Source of the DNA: Sphingobium arseniciresistens
Lineage (GTDB): Bacteria; Pseudomonadota; Alphaproteobacteria; Sphingomonadales; Sphingomonadaceae
Assembly (NCBI GenBank): GCA_029167225.1
Contig: JARFNK010000007.1
Coordinates: forward strand, 62,001-126,000
DNA: 64,000 bases
Direction: 5' to 3'
Position numbers and translations under genes: made by a program. This document shows, piece after piece, positions 16,321-25,338 of this stretch (position 1 is its first letter; each line of letters starts with the position of its first letter). Under the pieces are notes generated by a model. It was given only the letters and a program-made list of their open reading frames with translations. It was not told the DNA's origin and did not search any database.

Positions 16321-17770
16321 GACGGGACCGGCAGACCGGACGGACGAGACGAATGTGGGGCTGGGCAAGGGTTCGGGCTCCAACAGCATGTGGGGCGGGC
16401 GTTTCGCGGCCGGCCCGGCTTCGGTCATGCGCGAGATAAATGCCTCGATCCCCTTCGACAAGCGATTGTGGCAGCAGGACATCGCCGGATCGCGCACGCA
16501 TGTCGCCATGCTGGCCAAGCAGGGCATCGTTTCCGTGGCCGATGCGGAGACCATCACGCAGGGTCTGGCGCAGGTCGCGGCTGAATATGAGGCCAATGGC
16601 GTCCCGGAAAATCTCGACCTTGAAGACATCCACATGGCGACCGAGTCGCGGCTGGCCGAGTTGATCGGCCCGGTCGCCGGCCGCCTGCACACGGCGCGCT
16701 CGCGCAACGATCAGGTCGCGACCGACTTCCGCCTGTGGGTGCGCGATGCGATCGACATGGTGGAGGCGGGCCTTGCCGGCCTGCAGCGCGCGCTGGTGGC
16801 GCGGGCACAGGAACATGCCGATGCGGTGATGCCGGGCTTCACCCATCTCCAGTCGGCCCAACCGGTGACGCTCGGTCATCATCTGATGGCCTATTATGAA
16901 ATGATCCGGCGCGACCGCAGCCGCTTTGCCGATGCGCGCGTCCGCATGAACGAGTGCCCGCTGGGCGCCGCCGCGCTCGCCGGCACCGGCTTTCCGCTGG
17001 ATCGCCACGCGACGGCGGCGGCGCTGGGCTTCGACCGGCCCACCGACAACAGCCTCGACAGCGTGTCCGACCGTGATTTCGCGCTCGACTATCTGATGGC
17101 GGCGACCCAGTGCAGCCTGCACCTCTCGCGCCTCGCCGAGGAATTCATCATCTGGGCGAGCCAGCCCTTCGGCTTCATCTCGCTGCCGGACGCCTATTCG
17201 ACCGGCAGCTCGATCATGCCGCAGAAGCGTAATCCCGATGCGGCGGAGCTGGTGCGCGGCCATGCCGGGCGGATCGCGGGCGCCATGAACGCGCTGGTCA
17301 TCACCATGAAGGGCCTGCCGCTCGCCTATTCCAAGGACATGCAGGACGACAAGCCGCCGGTGTTCGAGGCGCACGACCTGCTGGGCCTCTCGATCGCGGC
17401 GATGACCGGCATGATCGAGACCGTAACCTTCCGCACCGACCGGATGCGCGCGCTGGCGGAGAGCGGCCATGCGACCGCGACCGACCTTGCCGACTGGCTG
17501 GTGCGCGAGGCGAACGTGCCGTTCCGTGAGGCGCACCACATCACCGGCCGCGCCGTGAAGCTCGCCGATGACAGCGGCGTGTCGCTCGCCGCGCTGCCGC
17601 TCGCGGCGCTGCAGGAAATCGACGCGCGGATCGACGAGCGGTTGTTCGCGGTACTCACCGTCGATGCCTCGGTCGCCAGCCGCCGCAGCCATGGCGGCAC
17701 CGCGCCCGATCAGGTCCGTGCTCGCATCGCGCAGGCGCTGGCGGCGCTCAACCAAGGAGCCGAGACATGA
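16319..17770 (+). CDS. argH: Argininosuccinate lyase
   Basis: Last step of arginine biosynthesis: argininosuccinate to arginine and fumarate. The fumarase/aspartase signature '[19 protein letters not shown]' is intact (about residues 300-318), with '[17 protein letters not shown]' upstream and the N-terminal '[14 protein letters not shown]' that usually starts this enzyme. With start 16319 the protein is 483 residues including a 23-residue extension. The ATG at 16388 (MWGGRF) is a plausible shorter start, though it has no better ribosome site. It is divergent from the TlpA gene and coupled by ATGA to the downstream lipoprotein. Confidence 0.95.
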   Translation: MTGPADRTDETNVGLGKGSGSNSMWGGRFAAGPASVMREINASIPFDKRLWQQDIAGSRTHVAMLAKQGIVSVADAETITQGLAQVAAEYEANGVPENLDLEDIHMATESRLAELIGPVAGRLHTARSRNDQVATDFRLWVRDAIDMVEAGLAGLQRALVARAQEHADAVMPGFTHLQSAQPVTLGHHLMAYYEMIRRDRSRFADARVRMNECPLGAAALAGTGFPLDRHATAAALGFDRPTDNSLDSVSDRDFALDYLMAATQCSLHLSRLAEEFIIWASQPFGFISLPDAYSTGSSIMPQKRNPDAAELVRGHAGRIAGAMNALVITMKGLPLAYSKDMQDDKPPVFEAHDLLGLSIAAMTGMIETVTFRTDRMRALAESGHATATDLADWLVREANVPFREAHHITGRAVKLADDSGVSLAALPLAALQEIDARIDERLFAVLTVDASVASRRSHGGTAPDQVRARIAQALAALNQGAET

Positions 17771-18021
17771 CCAGTCGGATCGCCATTGCCCTGGCGCTTG
17801 GCGCGCTTGCCGGGTTGTCGGCCTGTGGCGGGCGGGCGGCGCTCAAGCCGCCAAGCGGCACGGCGCGCGTCCCGGTGCCGATCGGCGCGACGGCGCAGCC
17901 CACGCCCCAGCAGTTGATGACGCCGTCGGTGCAATCCCGGCCGGAACGCAACGCTGAACTGCTGACAAAATCGCAGGAGCGCGAGGACGACTCCTTCGAT
18001 CTCCCGCCCGAATCCAACTGA
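17767..18021 (+). CDS. Small LptM/YifL-like lipoprotein
   Basis: 84-residue lipoprotein with signal peptide and lipobox (GLSAC, Cys20), followed by 'GGRAALKPP', which matches the short conserved start of LptM. LptM promotes disulfide maturation of the LPS translocon subunit LptD. The rest is Pro/Gln-rich and probably disordered. The ATGA overlap with argH and the 13-bp gap to lysA reproduce the argH-lptM-lysA order found in many proteobacteria, which is the best support for the assignment. Confidence 0.75.
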   Translation: MTSRIAIALALGALAGLSACGGRAALKPPSGTARVPVPIGATAQPTPQQLMTPSVQSRPERNAELLTKSQEREDDSFDLPPESN

Positions 18022-18034
18022 GGAACGCTGCCAG

Positions 18035-19300
18035 ATGGACCATTTCGAGTATCGCGGTGGCGCGATGCATGTTGAGGACGTGCCTGTCGAGGTGATCGCC
18101 GAAGCGGTCGGCACGCCTGTCTATATTTACTCCACCGCCACGCTGACCCGCCATGTCGGCGTGTTCCGCGACGGGCTGTCCGAACTGGCCGATCCGTTGA
18201 TCGCCTTTGCGGTGAAGGCCAACCCCAATGCCGCCGTGCTCGGCACCCTGGCGAAACTCGGCCTTGGCGCCGATGTCGTATCCGCTGGCGAGTTGCTGCG
18301 TGCGCTGGCGGCTGGCATCCCGGCGCGCAAGATCGTCTTCTCCGGGGTCGGCAAGACCCGTGAGGAAATGCGGCTCGCGCTGGAAAAGGGCATTTTCCAG
18401 TTCAACCTGGAAAGCGAGCCGGAGGCGGAGATGCTGTCCGAGGTTGCGCTGTCCATGGGGCTCGTCGCCCCCGTCGCCTATCGCATCAACCCGGATGTCG
18501 ACGCCGGCACCCATGCCAAGATTTCCACCGGCAAGGCGGAAAACAAGTTCGGCATCCCCTATGATCGGGCCATTGCCGCCTATGACCGGGCGGCGCAGCT
18601 TGCCGGGCTGGATGTGCAGGGCGTCGCCGTCCATATCGGCAGCCAGCTGACCGATCTCGCCCCGCTGGAAGCCGCCTTCACCAAGGTCGGCATGCTGATC
18701 GAGGCGCTGGGCGATGAAGGGCATGACATCCGCACCGCCGATCTCGGCGGCGGCCTGGGTGTGCCCTACGACCCCTCGCTGCCGGCTCCGCCCAGCCCCG
18801 CCGACTATGGCGCGATGGTGACGCGCGTGACCCGCGGCTGGAAGGTCAGGCTGATGTTCGAGCCGGGCCGGGTGATCGTGGGCAATGCCGGCGCTCTGGT
18901 GAGCCGCGTGGTGCGCGTGAAGCAGGGCGCGAGCCAGCCCTTCGTCATCGTCGATGCGGCGATGAACGACCTGCTGCGCCCCAGCCTGTACGACGCGTGG
19001 CATGATATTCGCGCGGTGCAGCCAAGCGGCCGCACGACGAAGGCCAATGTCGTCGGCCCGGTGTGCGAGAGCGGGGATACCTTCGCCACAGACCGCGCGA
19101 TGGACCATGTGCAGGCGGACGACCTCGTCGCCTTCATGACGGCCGGCGCCTACGGCGCGACGATGGCGGGCACCTATAACAGCCGTGCGCTGACGCCTGA
19201 AGTGCTGGTGTCGGGCGATCGCTGGGCCGTGGTGCGTCCCCGTCCGCCGATCGAGGCGCTGATCGCGGGCGACATCATCCCCGACTGGGTCAAGGCGTAA
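18035..19300 (+). CDS. lysA: Diaminopimelate decarboxylase
   Basis: 421-residue PLP enzyme of fold type III converting meso-diaminopimelate to lysine, the last step of lysine synthesis. The PLP lysine lies in 'FAVKANPNAAVL' (about residue 62). The Gly-rich phosphate loop 'DLGGGLGVPY' and the C-terminal active-site motif 'CESGDTFATDR' are present. Length is normal. It follows the LptM-like gene by 13 bp in one transcription unit with argH. Confidence 0.96.
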   Translation: MDHFEYRGGAMHVEDVPVEVIAEAVGTPVYIYSTATLTRHVGVFRDGLSELADPLIAFAVKANPNAAVLGTLAKLGLGADVVSAGELLRALAAGIPARKIVFSGVGKTREEMRLALEKGIFQFNLESEPEAEMLSEVALSMGLVAPVAYRINPDVDAGTHAKISTGKAENKFGIPYDRAIAAYDRAAQLAGLDVQGVAVHIGSQLTDLAPLEAAFTKVGMLIEALGDEGHDIRTADLGGGLGVPYDPSLPAPPSPADYGAMVTRVTRGWKVRLMFEPGRVIVGNAGALVSRVVRVKQGASQPFVIVDAAMNDLLRPSLYDAWHDIRAVQPSGRTTKANVVGPVCESGDTFATDRAMDHVQADDLVAFMTAGAYGATMAGTYNSRALTPEVLVSGDRWAVVRPRPPIEALIAGDIIPDWVKA

Positions 19301-19307
19301 CGCGCCG

Positions 19308-20090
19308 ATGGACGCACTGCCGCTGTTCCTGCGCATCGCGGGCCGGCCGGTGATCCTGCTGGGCGAAGGTGAGACGGCGGACGCCAAGCGGCGCCTGCTG
19401 GAACGCGCCGGCGCCCTCGTCACGCAAGATGAAAGTGCCGATGCGGCGATCGCCATCGTCGCGGTCGAGGATGAGGCGGCGGCGCAGGCGGCCGTCGCGC
19501 GGCTGAAGGCACGGGGCGTGCTGGTCAATGCCGTCGATCGCCCGGCGCTGTGCGACTTCACCCTGCCCGCAATCGTCGATCGCGATCCGCTCATCATCGC
19601 GGTGGGGACGGGCGGCGCATCGGCGGGGCTTGCCAAGGCGGTGCGGCAGCGGATCGAGGCGCTGCTGCCTTCGCGGCTGGGCACTTTGGCGCTGGCATTG
19701 TCGCGTGCGCGCGGCGCGATCAGGCAGCGCTGGCCGGCGGCTGCGCAGCGGCGCCGGGCAATCGACGCCGCATTGGCGGCCGGCGGCGCGCTGGACCCTC
19801 TGGGCGATGACGATGATGGCGATGCGCGCGTCGCTGCATGGGTCGCGCGGACCGGGGCGGAGGAGCAGGCCAGCCGCCTGATCGCGCTGCCCCTCGCATC
19901 GGCGGACCCCGACGACCTCACGCTGCGGACGGCGCGGCTTCTGGGTGAGGCGGACCGGGTCTATCACGCGCCCGATGTGCCTGCCGCGATCCTGGTGCGG
20001 GCACGGGCGGATGCGGCGCGGATCATGGCGGATGCCCCGCCTGTCGCTCCTGGACCGGGCCTGTCGCTCTGGCTGGAAATCGGCCGATGA
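19308..20090 (+). CDS. Siroheme synthase: precorrin-2 dehydrogenase/ferrochelatase with a truncated methyltransferase remnant
   Basis: 260 residues. Residues 1-150 match the CysG N-terminal module: NAD-binding 'RPVILLGEGETADAKRRLL', then 'FTLPAIVDRDPLIIAVGTGG' and the dimerisation region. This catalyses precorrin-2 oxidation and iron insertion to make siroheme. Residues about 203-240 ('PDDLTLRTARLLGEADRVY') closely resemble the DPDLLTLRALRLL motif of uroporphyrinogen-III methyltransferase, but only a fragment of that domain is present. A separate methyltransferase must act upstream. It is 7 bp after lysA and coupled (ATGA) to the transporter gene. Confidence 0.85.
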   Translation: MDALPLFLRIAGRPVILLGEGETADAKRRLLERAGALVTQDESADAAIAIVAVEDEAAAQAAVARLKARGVLVNAVDRPALCDFTLPAIVDRDPLIIAVGTGGASAGLAKAVRQRIEALLPSRLGTLALALSRARGAIRQRWPAAAQRRRAIDAALAAGGALDPLGDDDDGDARVAAWVARTGAEEQASRLIALPLASADPDDLTLRTARLLGEADRVYHAPDVPAAILVRARADAARIMADAPPVAPGPGLSLWLEIGR

Positions 20091-21055
20091 GCCTCGTCCT
20101 CGTCCATGATGGCATCAGCGTGCGCGAGATCACGCTGGACGCATGGTGCGCGCTCGCGACACCACCGGCCTTCACATGGTTTCACATCGACGGGCGGCAT
20201 GAGGATGCGCGCGCGCTCGCCGGGCGGCTGGCCAATATGCCTGACGCCGCGCTCAGGGCCTTGGTCGCGCAGGAGACGCGGCCGCGCTGCACCTTCATGA
20301 GCGCGGGCGGCATCGCCGGCGCGCTCGTCAACCTGCGCGGCCTGTGCGGTGGGGCTGAGCCCGATGGCGATCCGCTGGTCTCCATCCGCCTATGGGCGCA
20401 GAAGGGGCTGATCGTCTCTGCCATCTATCGCGATCTTGCCGCGCTGCCGAGGATGATCGAGCAGATGAAGAGCGGGACGATCAGCGACCCGGGTGATTTC
20501 ATCGCCTGTCTCGCGCAGGAGATCACCGACGAACTGGACCCCGATGTCGCCGAACTGGGCGATGATCTGGACGATATCGAAAGCGGCCTGAGCGAGGAGG
20601 GGCTGGCCGAATCGCGTCGTCGCGTGGCGCATATCCGCGCGACCGCGATCGCCTATCGCCGCTTCCTCTCGCCGCAGCGGCAGGCGGTGGAGCGGCTGGC
20701 GATGGCCGACGCCCGCTGGCTGGAGGAAGACGACAAGCTCCACCTCCAGGATGCCGCCGATCGCTGCGCCCGCATGGCCGAGGAGCTGGAGGCGGTGCGC
20801 GAACGGTCTGCGCTGACCCATGAGGCACTGACCGACCTGCGCGCCGAGCAGATGAACCAGCAGGCGCTGGTTCTGGCGGTGGTCGCGCTCGTCTTCCTGC
20901 CGCTGACCTTCATCACCGGCCTGCTGGGCATGAACGTGGATGGCATTCCCTTTGCCCATGAACATTGGGCCTTCTGGGGCGTGACCGGCTTTTGCGTGGC
21001 GACGGCGCTGGCCATCGCGGGCTGGTTCGCGGCGACGAACTGGCTCAAGCAGTAA
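20087..21055 (+). CDS. zntB: CorA-family divalent cation transporter, ZntB-like
   Basis: 322-residue transporter with a large cytoplasmic N-terminal domain and two C-terminal TMs. The first TM ends in the family signature 'TGLLGMNVDGIP' (GMN at about 281-283), where the following residues guide metal selectivity, and the second TM ends 'GWFAATNWLKQ'. Overall shape and C-terminus fit ZntB (Zn2+ transport) better than Mg-specific CorA. The assignment between the two is inference. It starts inside the stop of the siroheme synthase gene and ends that operon. Confidence 0.82.
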   Translation: MSLVLVHDGISVREITLDAWCALATPPAFTWFHIDGRHEDARALAGRLANMPDAALRALVAQETRPRCTFMSAGGIAGALVNLRGLCGGAEPDGDPLVSIRLWAQKGLIVSAIYRDLAALPRMIEQMKSGTISDPGDFIACLAQEITDELDPDVAELGDDLDDIESGLSEEGLAESRRRVAHIRATAIAYRRFLSPQRQAVERLAMADARWLEEDDKLHLQDAADRCARMAEELEAVRERSALTHEALTDLRAEQMNQQALVLAVVALVFLPLTFITGLLGMNVDGIPFAHEHWAFWGVTGFCVATALAIAGWFAATNWLKQ

Positions 21056-21059
21056 AAGT

Positions 21060-21076
21060 CCGACATCCGATGTCGG
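21060..21076. promoter_or_regulatory. 17-bp inverted repeat after zntB
   Basis: CCGACATC-C-GATGTCGG, perfect 8-base arms around one base, 5 bases after the zntB stop. It could fold as a 6-bp stem with a 5-base loop but has no U-run, so it may be a weak terminator or a protein-binding site upstream of ybgC. Confidence 0.35.
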
Positions 21077-21210
21077 GCGGCAGGATCGGGCGGATCGGCC
21101 CGGAAATGGGCGTTTCCAGCGACGGGCCGAGGCACATATGCGAGAAAAGGTTTCGTTTCCGTCATTTTACGGCTTTGCGCTGCGGCATGGAACGTGGTTA
21201 AACGGCCCGC

Positions 21211-21675
21211 ATGTCCCCCGTGCCGCCTGCGCCGGCGACCGGCATCTTCATGGCCGGCGTCCACCATTTTCCCGTCCGCGTCTATTTCGAGGATACGGAC
21301 CTGTCCGGCATGGTCTATCATGCCAATTATCTGCGCTACATGGAGAGGGCGCGGTCCGACATGCTGCGCCTTGCGGGCATCGACCAGCGCGGGAACCATG
21401 AAGGCGGAACGGGCGTCTATGCCGTGGCGGACCTTGCGATCGCCTATCGCCGCCCGGCCCGGCTGGACGACGACCTGATCGTGCGCAGCCATGTGACCAT
21501 GGTCGGCGCGGCCTCCTGTGCCATCCACCAGGAGGTGGCGCGCGGAGAGGAAATTTTGACCCAGGGCGACGTCAAAGTCGCCTTTCTGAGCCCCCAGGGT
21601 CGCCCGCAACGGCAACCGGCGCCCTGGATCGCATTGTTCAACCGCCTTCTTCAAGGGGAAGACCCGAGTTTATGA
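21211..21675 (+). CDS. ybgC: Tol-Pal system-associated acyl-CoA thioesterase YbgC
   Basis: 154-residue hotdog-fold thioesterase. The catalytic signature 'FEDTDLSGMVYHANYLRYME' has the conserved Asp and the YHANYLRYMERAR helix. YbgC hydrolyses short acyl-CoAs and is regularly the first gene of tol-pal operons. An internal ATG (21250) would give a 141-residue protein nearer the usual length, so the true start is uncertain. The stop overlaps the tolQ start (ATGA), placing it in the operon. Confidence 0.93.
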   Translation: MSPVPPAPATGIFMAGVHHFPVRVYFEDTDLSGMVYHANYLRYMERARSDMLRLAGIDQRGNHEGGTGVYAVADLAIAYRRPARLDDDLIVRSHVTMVGAASCAIHQEVARGEEILTQGDVKVAFLSPQGRPQRQPAPWIALFNRLLQGEDPSL

Positions 21676-22394
21676 GCCTGTCCCTGCCCATATTTTCCGC
21701 CGCGCTGGCGCTGGCCGACGGGCCGACCGTCATCTCGCCGCTCAAGCTGTTCCTTCAGGCCGACATCGTCGTGAAGGGCGTGATGCTGGGGCTGTTGCTC
21801 GCCTCCATCTGGACCTGGGCGATCATCCTTGGCTTCGGTTTTTCCTTCGGCCGGACCCGCAAGGGCTGCGTAACCTTCGAGACCGATTTCTGGAAGACGG
21901 AGGATATCGACCGCTTCTATGAGGCGCGCGCCAAGGGCAACCTGCCCAGCGCCAAGGTGATGGCGGCGGGGGTATCCGAATGGCGCCGTTCCACCGCGCA
22001 GAAGGTGGTCGACCGTGAAGGCACGCGCGATCGCCTGTCGACCGCCATGGGCAGTGCGGTTGCGGCGGAGATTGACCGCCTTTCCGACCGGCTCAACATT
22101 CTGGCGACGGTTGGCGCAGTGGCGCCTTTCGTTGGCCTGTTCGGCACGGTCTGGGGCATCATGCGCGCCTTCACCTCGATCGCGGCGGAACAGAACAGCT
22201 CGCTCGCGGTCGTGGCGCCGGGTATTGCAGAGGCGCTCTTCGCCACCGCCATCGGCCTGTTCGCAGCCATCCCTGCGGTGATCGCCTACAACCGGTTCAG
22301 CCATGCCATCAACCGGCTGGAGGCAAGGCTGCATCGTTTCGCCGATGGCTTCTACGCGACGCTGAGCCGCGAATTGGAAAGCCAGCGCCAGTGA
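21672..22394 (+). CDS. tolQ: Tol-Pal protein TolQ
   Basis: 240-residue inner-membrane protein of the MotA/TolQ/ExbB family, which forms the proton-driven motor with TolR. TM1 lies near residues 35-58 ('VMLGLLLASIWTWAIILGFG'). TM2 and TM3 lie around 140-165 and 185-210, within the conserved 'APFVGLFGTVWGIMRAF' and 'GIAEALFATAIGLFAAIPAV' motifs that include the Thr and polar residues of the ion path. It has normal length and is coupled to ybgC upstream, with tolR 48 bp downstream. Confidence 0.96.
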   Translation: MSLSLPIFSAALALADGPTVISPLKLFLQADIVVKGVMLGLLLASIWTWAIILGFGFSFGRTRKGCVTFETDFWKTEDIDRFYEARAKGNLPSAKVMAAGVSEWRRSTAQKVVDREGTRDRLSTAMGSAVAAEIDRLSDRLNILATVGAVAPFVGLFGTVWGIMRAFTSIAAEQNSSLAVVAPGIAEALFATAIGLFAAIPAVIAYNRFSHAINRLEARLHRFADGFYATLSRELESQRQ

Positions 22395-22442
22395 TCGTCG
22401 AGGTTTCGATCACGCACGCGCTGGCGCAGGGAGGGCGCTGAC

Positions 22443-22934
22443 ATGGGCATGGGAACGCCTCCCTCCGGCCGCAGGGGCGGCCGCCGCGCGCCGATGGCGG
22501 ATATCAACGTCACCCCGCTGGTGGACGTGATGCTGGTGCTGCTCATCATCTTCATGGTGACGGCGCCGCTGCTGGTGACGGGTGTGCCGGTGAAGCTGCC
22601 GGACAGCCGCGCCAAGGCGCTCGACCAGGATGAAAAGCCCACGGTGCTCTCCATCGAGAAGAGCGGTCGGCTGTTCATCGACGATGTGGAGATCAGCGAG
22701 GCCGACCTCCCAGGCCGGCTTGCCGAAATCCGCTCCGCAACCGCAGGCGCGGAGCCGCCGCAGGTCTTCCTGCGTGGCGACACCGGGCTCGATTATGGCG
22801 CGGTGATGCGGGTGATGGGTGAGCTCAACCGCGCGGGCCTCAGCCGCGTGGCGCTGGTCAGCAGCAGCGCGAGCGACGGCGTGCCAGACGCCGCGCCAGC
22901 GCCTGTCAGCGCTGGTTCAGGACAGGGCGAATAG
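22443..22934 (+). CDS. tolR: Tol-Pal protein TolR
   Basis: 163-residue ExbD/TolR protein: cytoplasmic N-terminus, one TM ('PLVDVMLVLLIIFMVTAPLL', about 25-44) with the essential membrane Asp, and a periplasmic domain. Together with TolQ it converts proton-motive force into TolA movement. The last 20 residues are Ala/Pro/Ser-rich. The GMGTPP...RRAPMADINVTPL N-terminus is typical of alphaproteobacterial TolR. Confidence 0.96.
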   Translation: MGMGTPPSGRRGGRRAPMADINVTPLVDVMLVLLIIFMVTAPLLVTGVPVKLPDSRAKALDQDEKPTVLSIEKSGRLFIDDVEISEADLPGRLAEIRSATAGAEPPQVFLRGDTGLDYGAVMRVMGELNRAGLSRVALVSSSASDGVPDAAPAPVSAGSGQGE

Positions 22935-22943
22935 GGGCGATGC

Positions 22944-23864
22944 ATGGAGCGCGCTGAACAGATCGGCCTTGGCATCGCCACGGCGGGACATGTCCTGCTG
23001 TTCGTCGTGCTTTCGGTCGGTTTCCTTCCCACGCCCAACCCGCTGAAGCTCAACTCGCCGCCGATGGACGTCTCCATGGTGGATGAGGTTGCGCTGCAGA
23101 GCATGGCGCCGCGGGTCTCGACCACCCCGCCGCCGCCATCGCAGGCGCCCGAGCAGGGACCGACCGAAGATGCCGCGCCGGCACCTGCCCCCCAGGCACA
23201 GCCAGAGCCCGAGCCGGAAGTCGTGCCGGCGCCTCCGCCGCCCAAGCCAGCGCCGCCGCGCCAGGTCGCCGAAAAGGCGCCGCCCAAGCCCAAGCCGCCG
23301 GCCGCGCCGCCCAAGGCTGCGCCCAAGCCAACGCCGCCCAAGGCCAAGCCCGCCGCCAAGCCGACGCCTGCGAAAGAGACGCCCAAGGCCAAGCCCGCGC
23401 CGGAGAAGCCCAAGGCGAGCGGCAGCGGGACGGCCACGCGCCAGCGCGGATCCCTGCTCGGCCCGGATTTCCTCAAGGGTATCCAGACCGAGAAACCGAC
23501 GCGTCCGGCAACCCCTTCGCCCGCGCCCGCCGCCGCGCTCGGCCCGCAGCAGAAGGCCGCGCTGGACCAGGAAATCCGCAGGCAGCTGAAAGCGCACTGG
23601 CGCCCGCCCTCGGGCGCGGACGCCGATCAGCTGGTGACGCTGCTGAGCGTGCGGCTCGACAAGAACGGCCGGGTCGTCGGCTCGCCCGAACTGGTCGACC
23701 AGCTCGGCGTGACCGCCAGCAACCGGCCGCAGGCGAAACTCCATGCCGAACGCGCGATCCAGGCCGTGATGCTTGCCTCGCCGTTCCAGAACCTGCCACA
23801 GGAATATTATGAGCAGTGGAAGTGGCTGAAGCCGCTCCGCTTTGATGCGAGGCTGAACCGATGA
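22944..23864 (+). CDS. tolA: Tol-Pal protein TolA
   Basis: 306-residue protein spanning the periplasm. It has an N-terminal TM anchor (about 8-28), a long Pro/Ala/Lys-rich linker (about 55-190, dense PPK/KPK repeats) and a C-terminal globular TolA/TonB-like domain from about 200 ('ALDQEIRRQLKAHWRPPSGA'). The linker is proline-rich rather than the long alpha-helical Ala/Lys coil of enterobacterial TolA, a pattern common in alphaproteobacteria. Its stop overlaps the tolB start (ATGA). Confidence 0.92.
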   Translation: MERAEQIGLGIATAGHVLLFVVLSVGFLPTPNPLKLNSPPMDVSMVDEVALQSMAPRVSTTPPPPSQAPEQGPTEDAAPAPAPQAQPEPEPEVVPAPPPPKPAPPRQVAEKAPPKPKPPAAPPKAAPKPTPPKAKPAAKPTPAKETPKAKPAPEKPKASGSGTATRQRGSLLGPDFLKGIQTEKPTRPATPSPAPAAALGPQQKAALDQEIRRQLKAHWRPPSGADADQLVTLLSVRLDKNGRVVGSPELVDQLGVTASNRPQAKLHAERAIQAVMLASPFQNLPQEYYEQWKWLKPLRFDARLNR

Positions 23865-25189
23865 AGCGCTTGAAGATTCTGATCGTCGCGGCGGCATGTG
23901 CGCTCGGCATGACGCCGGCCATGGCCCAGCTTTCGGTCGACGTGACCGGCGAGATCGACAGTAACCTCAAGATCGCGGTGCCTGTCATGCCCGCGCAGCA
24001 GCAGGTGACGACGCCCGCGGGCACTACCGACGAGCTTGGCCGCAAGATCGCCGAGGTCATCGCGTCCGATCTGCGCGGCTCTGGCCTGTTCGATCCCATG
24101 GGACCGGCAGGATTGAAATCGGTGACCGTGCCGGAAGTGACCTTCCCGGCCTATGACCACTGGGCGGGCACGGGCGCGCAGGCGCTGGTGCAGGGTTTCG
24201 TGCGCTCGGCCGGCGGCGACAACGACATTACCGTTGGCTGCTATCTCTACGACGTGGCGCTGAAGCAGGAACTCACCCGGCAGGGCTATGTCGTCTCGCC
24301 CCGCGACTGGCGCCGCGCCGCCCATAAATGCGCCGACGCCATCTATGCGCGCCTGTCGGGCGAAAGCCCCTTCTTCGACAGCCGCATCGCCTATATCGCC
24401 GAGAGCGGCCCCAAGGATAACCGCGTGAAGCGCCTGGCGATCATGGATTCCGATGGCGCCAACCACCGCTTCATCACCAATGGCCAGTCGCTGGCGCTCA
24501 CCCCGCGCTTTTCGCCGGACTACAAGTCGATCGTCTATGTGAGCTATCTGGGCAGCCGGGTGCGCATCTATGTCTACGACATCGGCACCGGCAAGCAGCG
24601 GCTGGTGACGGAAAGCAACAACCCGACCTTCGCGCCGCGCTGGTCGCCCGATGGCCGCTTCATCCTCTTCTCGATGGCAGTGGCGGGCAATACCGACATC
24701 TATCGCGTGTCGAGCAACGGCGGTGCTCCGGTACGCCTCACCACTTCGCCCTCGATCGACGTCGGCGGCAGCTATTCCCCTGACGGCACCAGGATCGTGT
24801 TCGAAAGCGATCGGTCCGGCGGCCAGCAGATCTATGTGATGAATGCCGACGGATCGAACCAGCAGCGCATCAGCCATGGCGGCGGGCGCTATGCGACGCC
24901 CGAATGGAGCCCGCGCGGCGACCTGATCGCCTTCACCAAGATCAGCGGCGACTTCAAGGTCGCGGTGATGACGCCCAGCGGCGATAATGAGCGGATCCTG
25001 ACCAATGGCTGGCAGGACGAGCAGCCCAGCTGGTCGCCCAACGGCCGCGTGCTGCAGTTCTTCCGCACGACGCCGGGTCGCCAGGGCACCAGCCAGGTCT
25101 GGCAGGTTGACCTGACCGGCGTGAACGAACGGCGCATCCCCACGCCGCTCAACGGCTCCGATCCTGCCTGGGGTCCGTTGCTGCCGTGA
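23861..25189 (+). CDS. tolB: Tol-Pal protein TolB
   Basis: 442-residue periplasmic protein with a cleavable signal peptide (ends near 'TPAMAQ'), an N-terminal alpha/beta domain (about 25-165) and a six-bladed beta propeller made of repeats such as 'NPTFAPRWSPDGRFILF', 'GGSYSPDGTRIVFESDRSGG' and 'QPSWSPNGRVLQFFR'. TolB interacts with Pal and TolA during outer-membrane constriction. Intact and of normal length. Confidence 0.97.
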   Translation: MKRLKILIVAAACALGMTPAMAQLSVDVTGEIDSNLKIAVPVMPAQQQVTTPAGTTDELGRKIAEVIASDLRGSGLFDPMGPAGLKSVTVPEVTFPAYDHWAGTGAQALVQGFVRSAGGDNDITVGCYLYDVALKQELTRQGYVVSPRDWRRAAHKCADAIYARLSGESPFFDSRIAYIAESGPKDNRVKRLAIMDSDGANHRFITNGQSLALTPRFSPDYKSIVYVSYLGSRVRIYVYDIGTGKQRLVTESNNPTFAPRWSPDGRFILFSMAVAGNTDIYRVSSNGGAPVRLTTSPSIDVGGSYSPDGTRIVFESDRSGGQQIYVMNADGSNQQRISHGGGRYATPEWSPRGDLIAFTKISGDFKVAVMTPSGDNERILTNGWQDEQPSWSPNGRVLQFFRTTPGRQGTSQVWQVDLTGVNERRIPTPLNGSDPAWGPLLP

Positions 25190-25338
25190 GCGAGGATCGG
25201 GCGATTGTGGACCATTTTGCGCGTGAAAATGCGGTTTGATGGAACTCAATCGTCCTGACAGCGTAACAATCTGGTATTGCATCGTTACGACAGCATAATC
25301 GATCGGGTAGCCCCCAGCTCATCCCCAAGGAGAAACAT

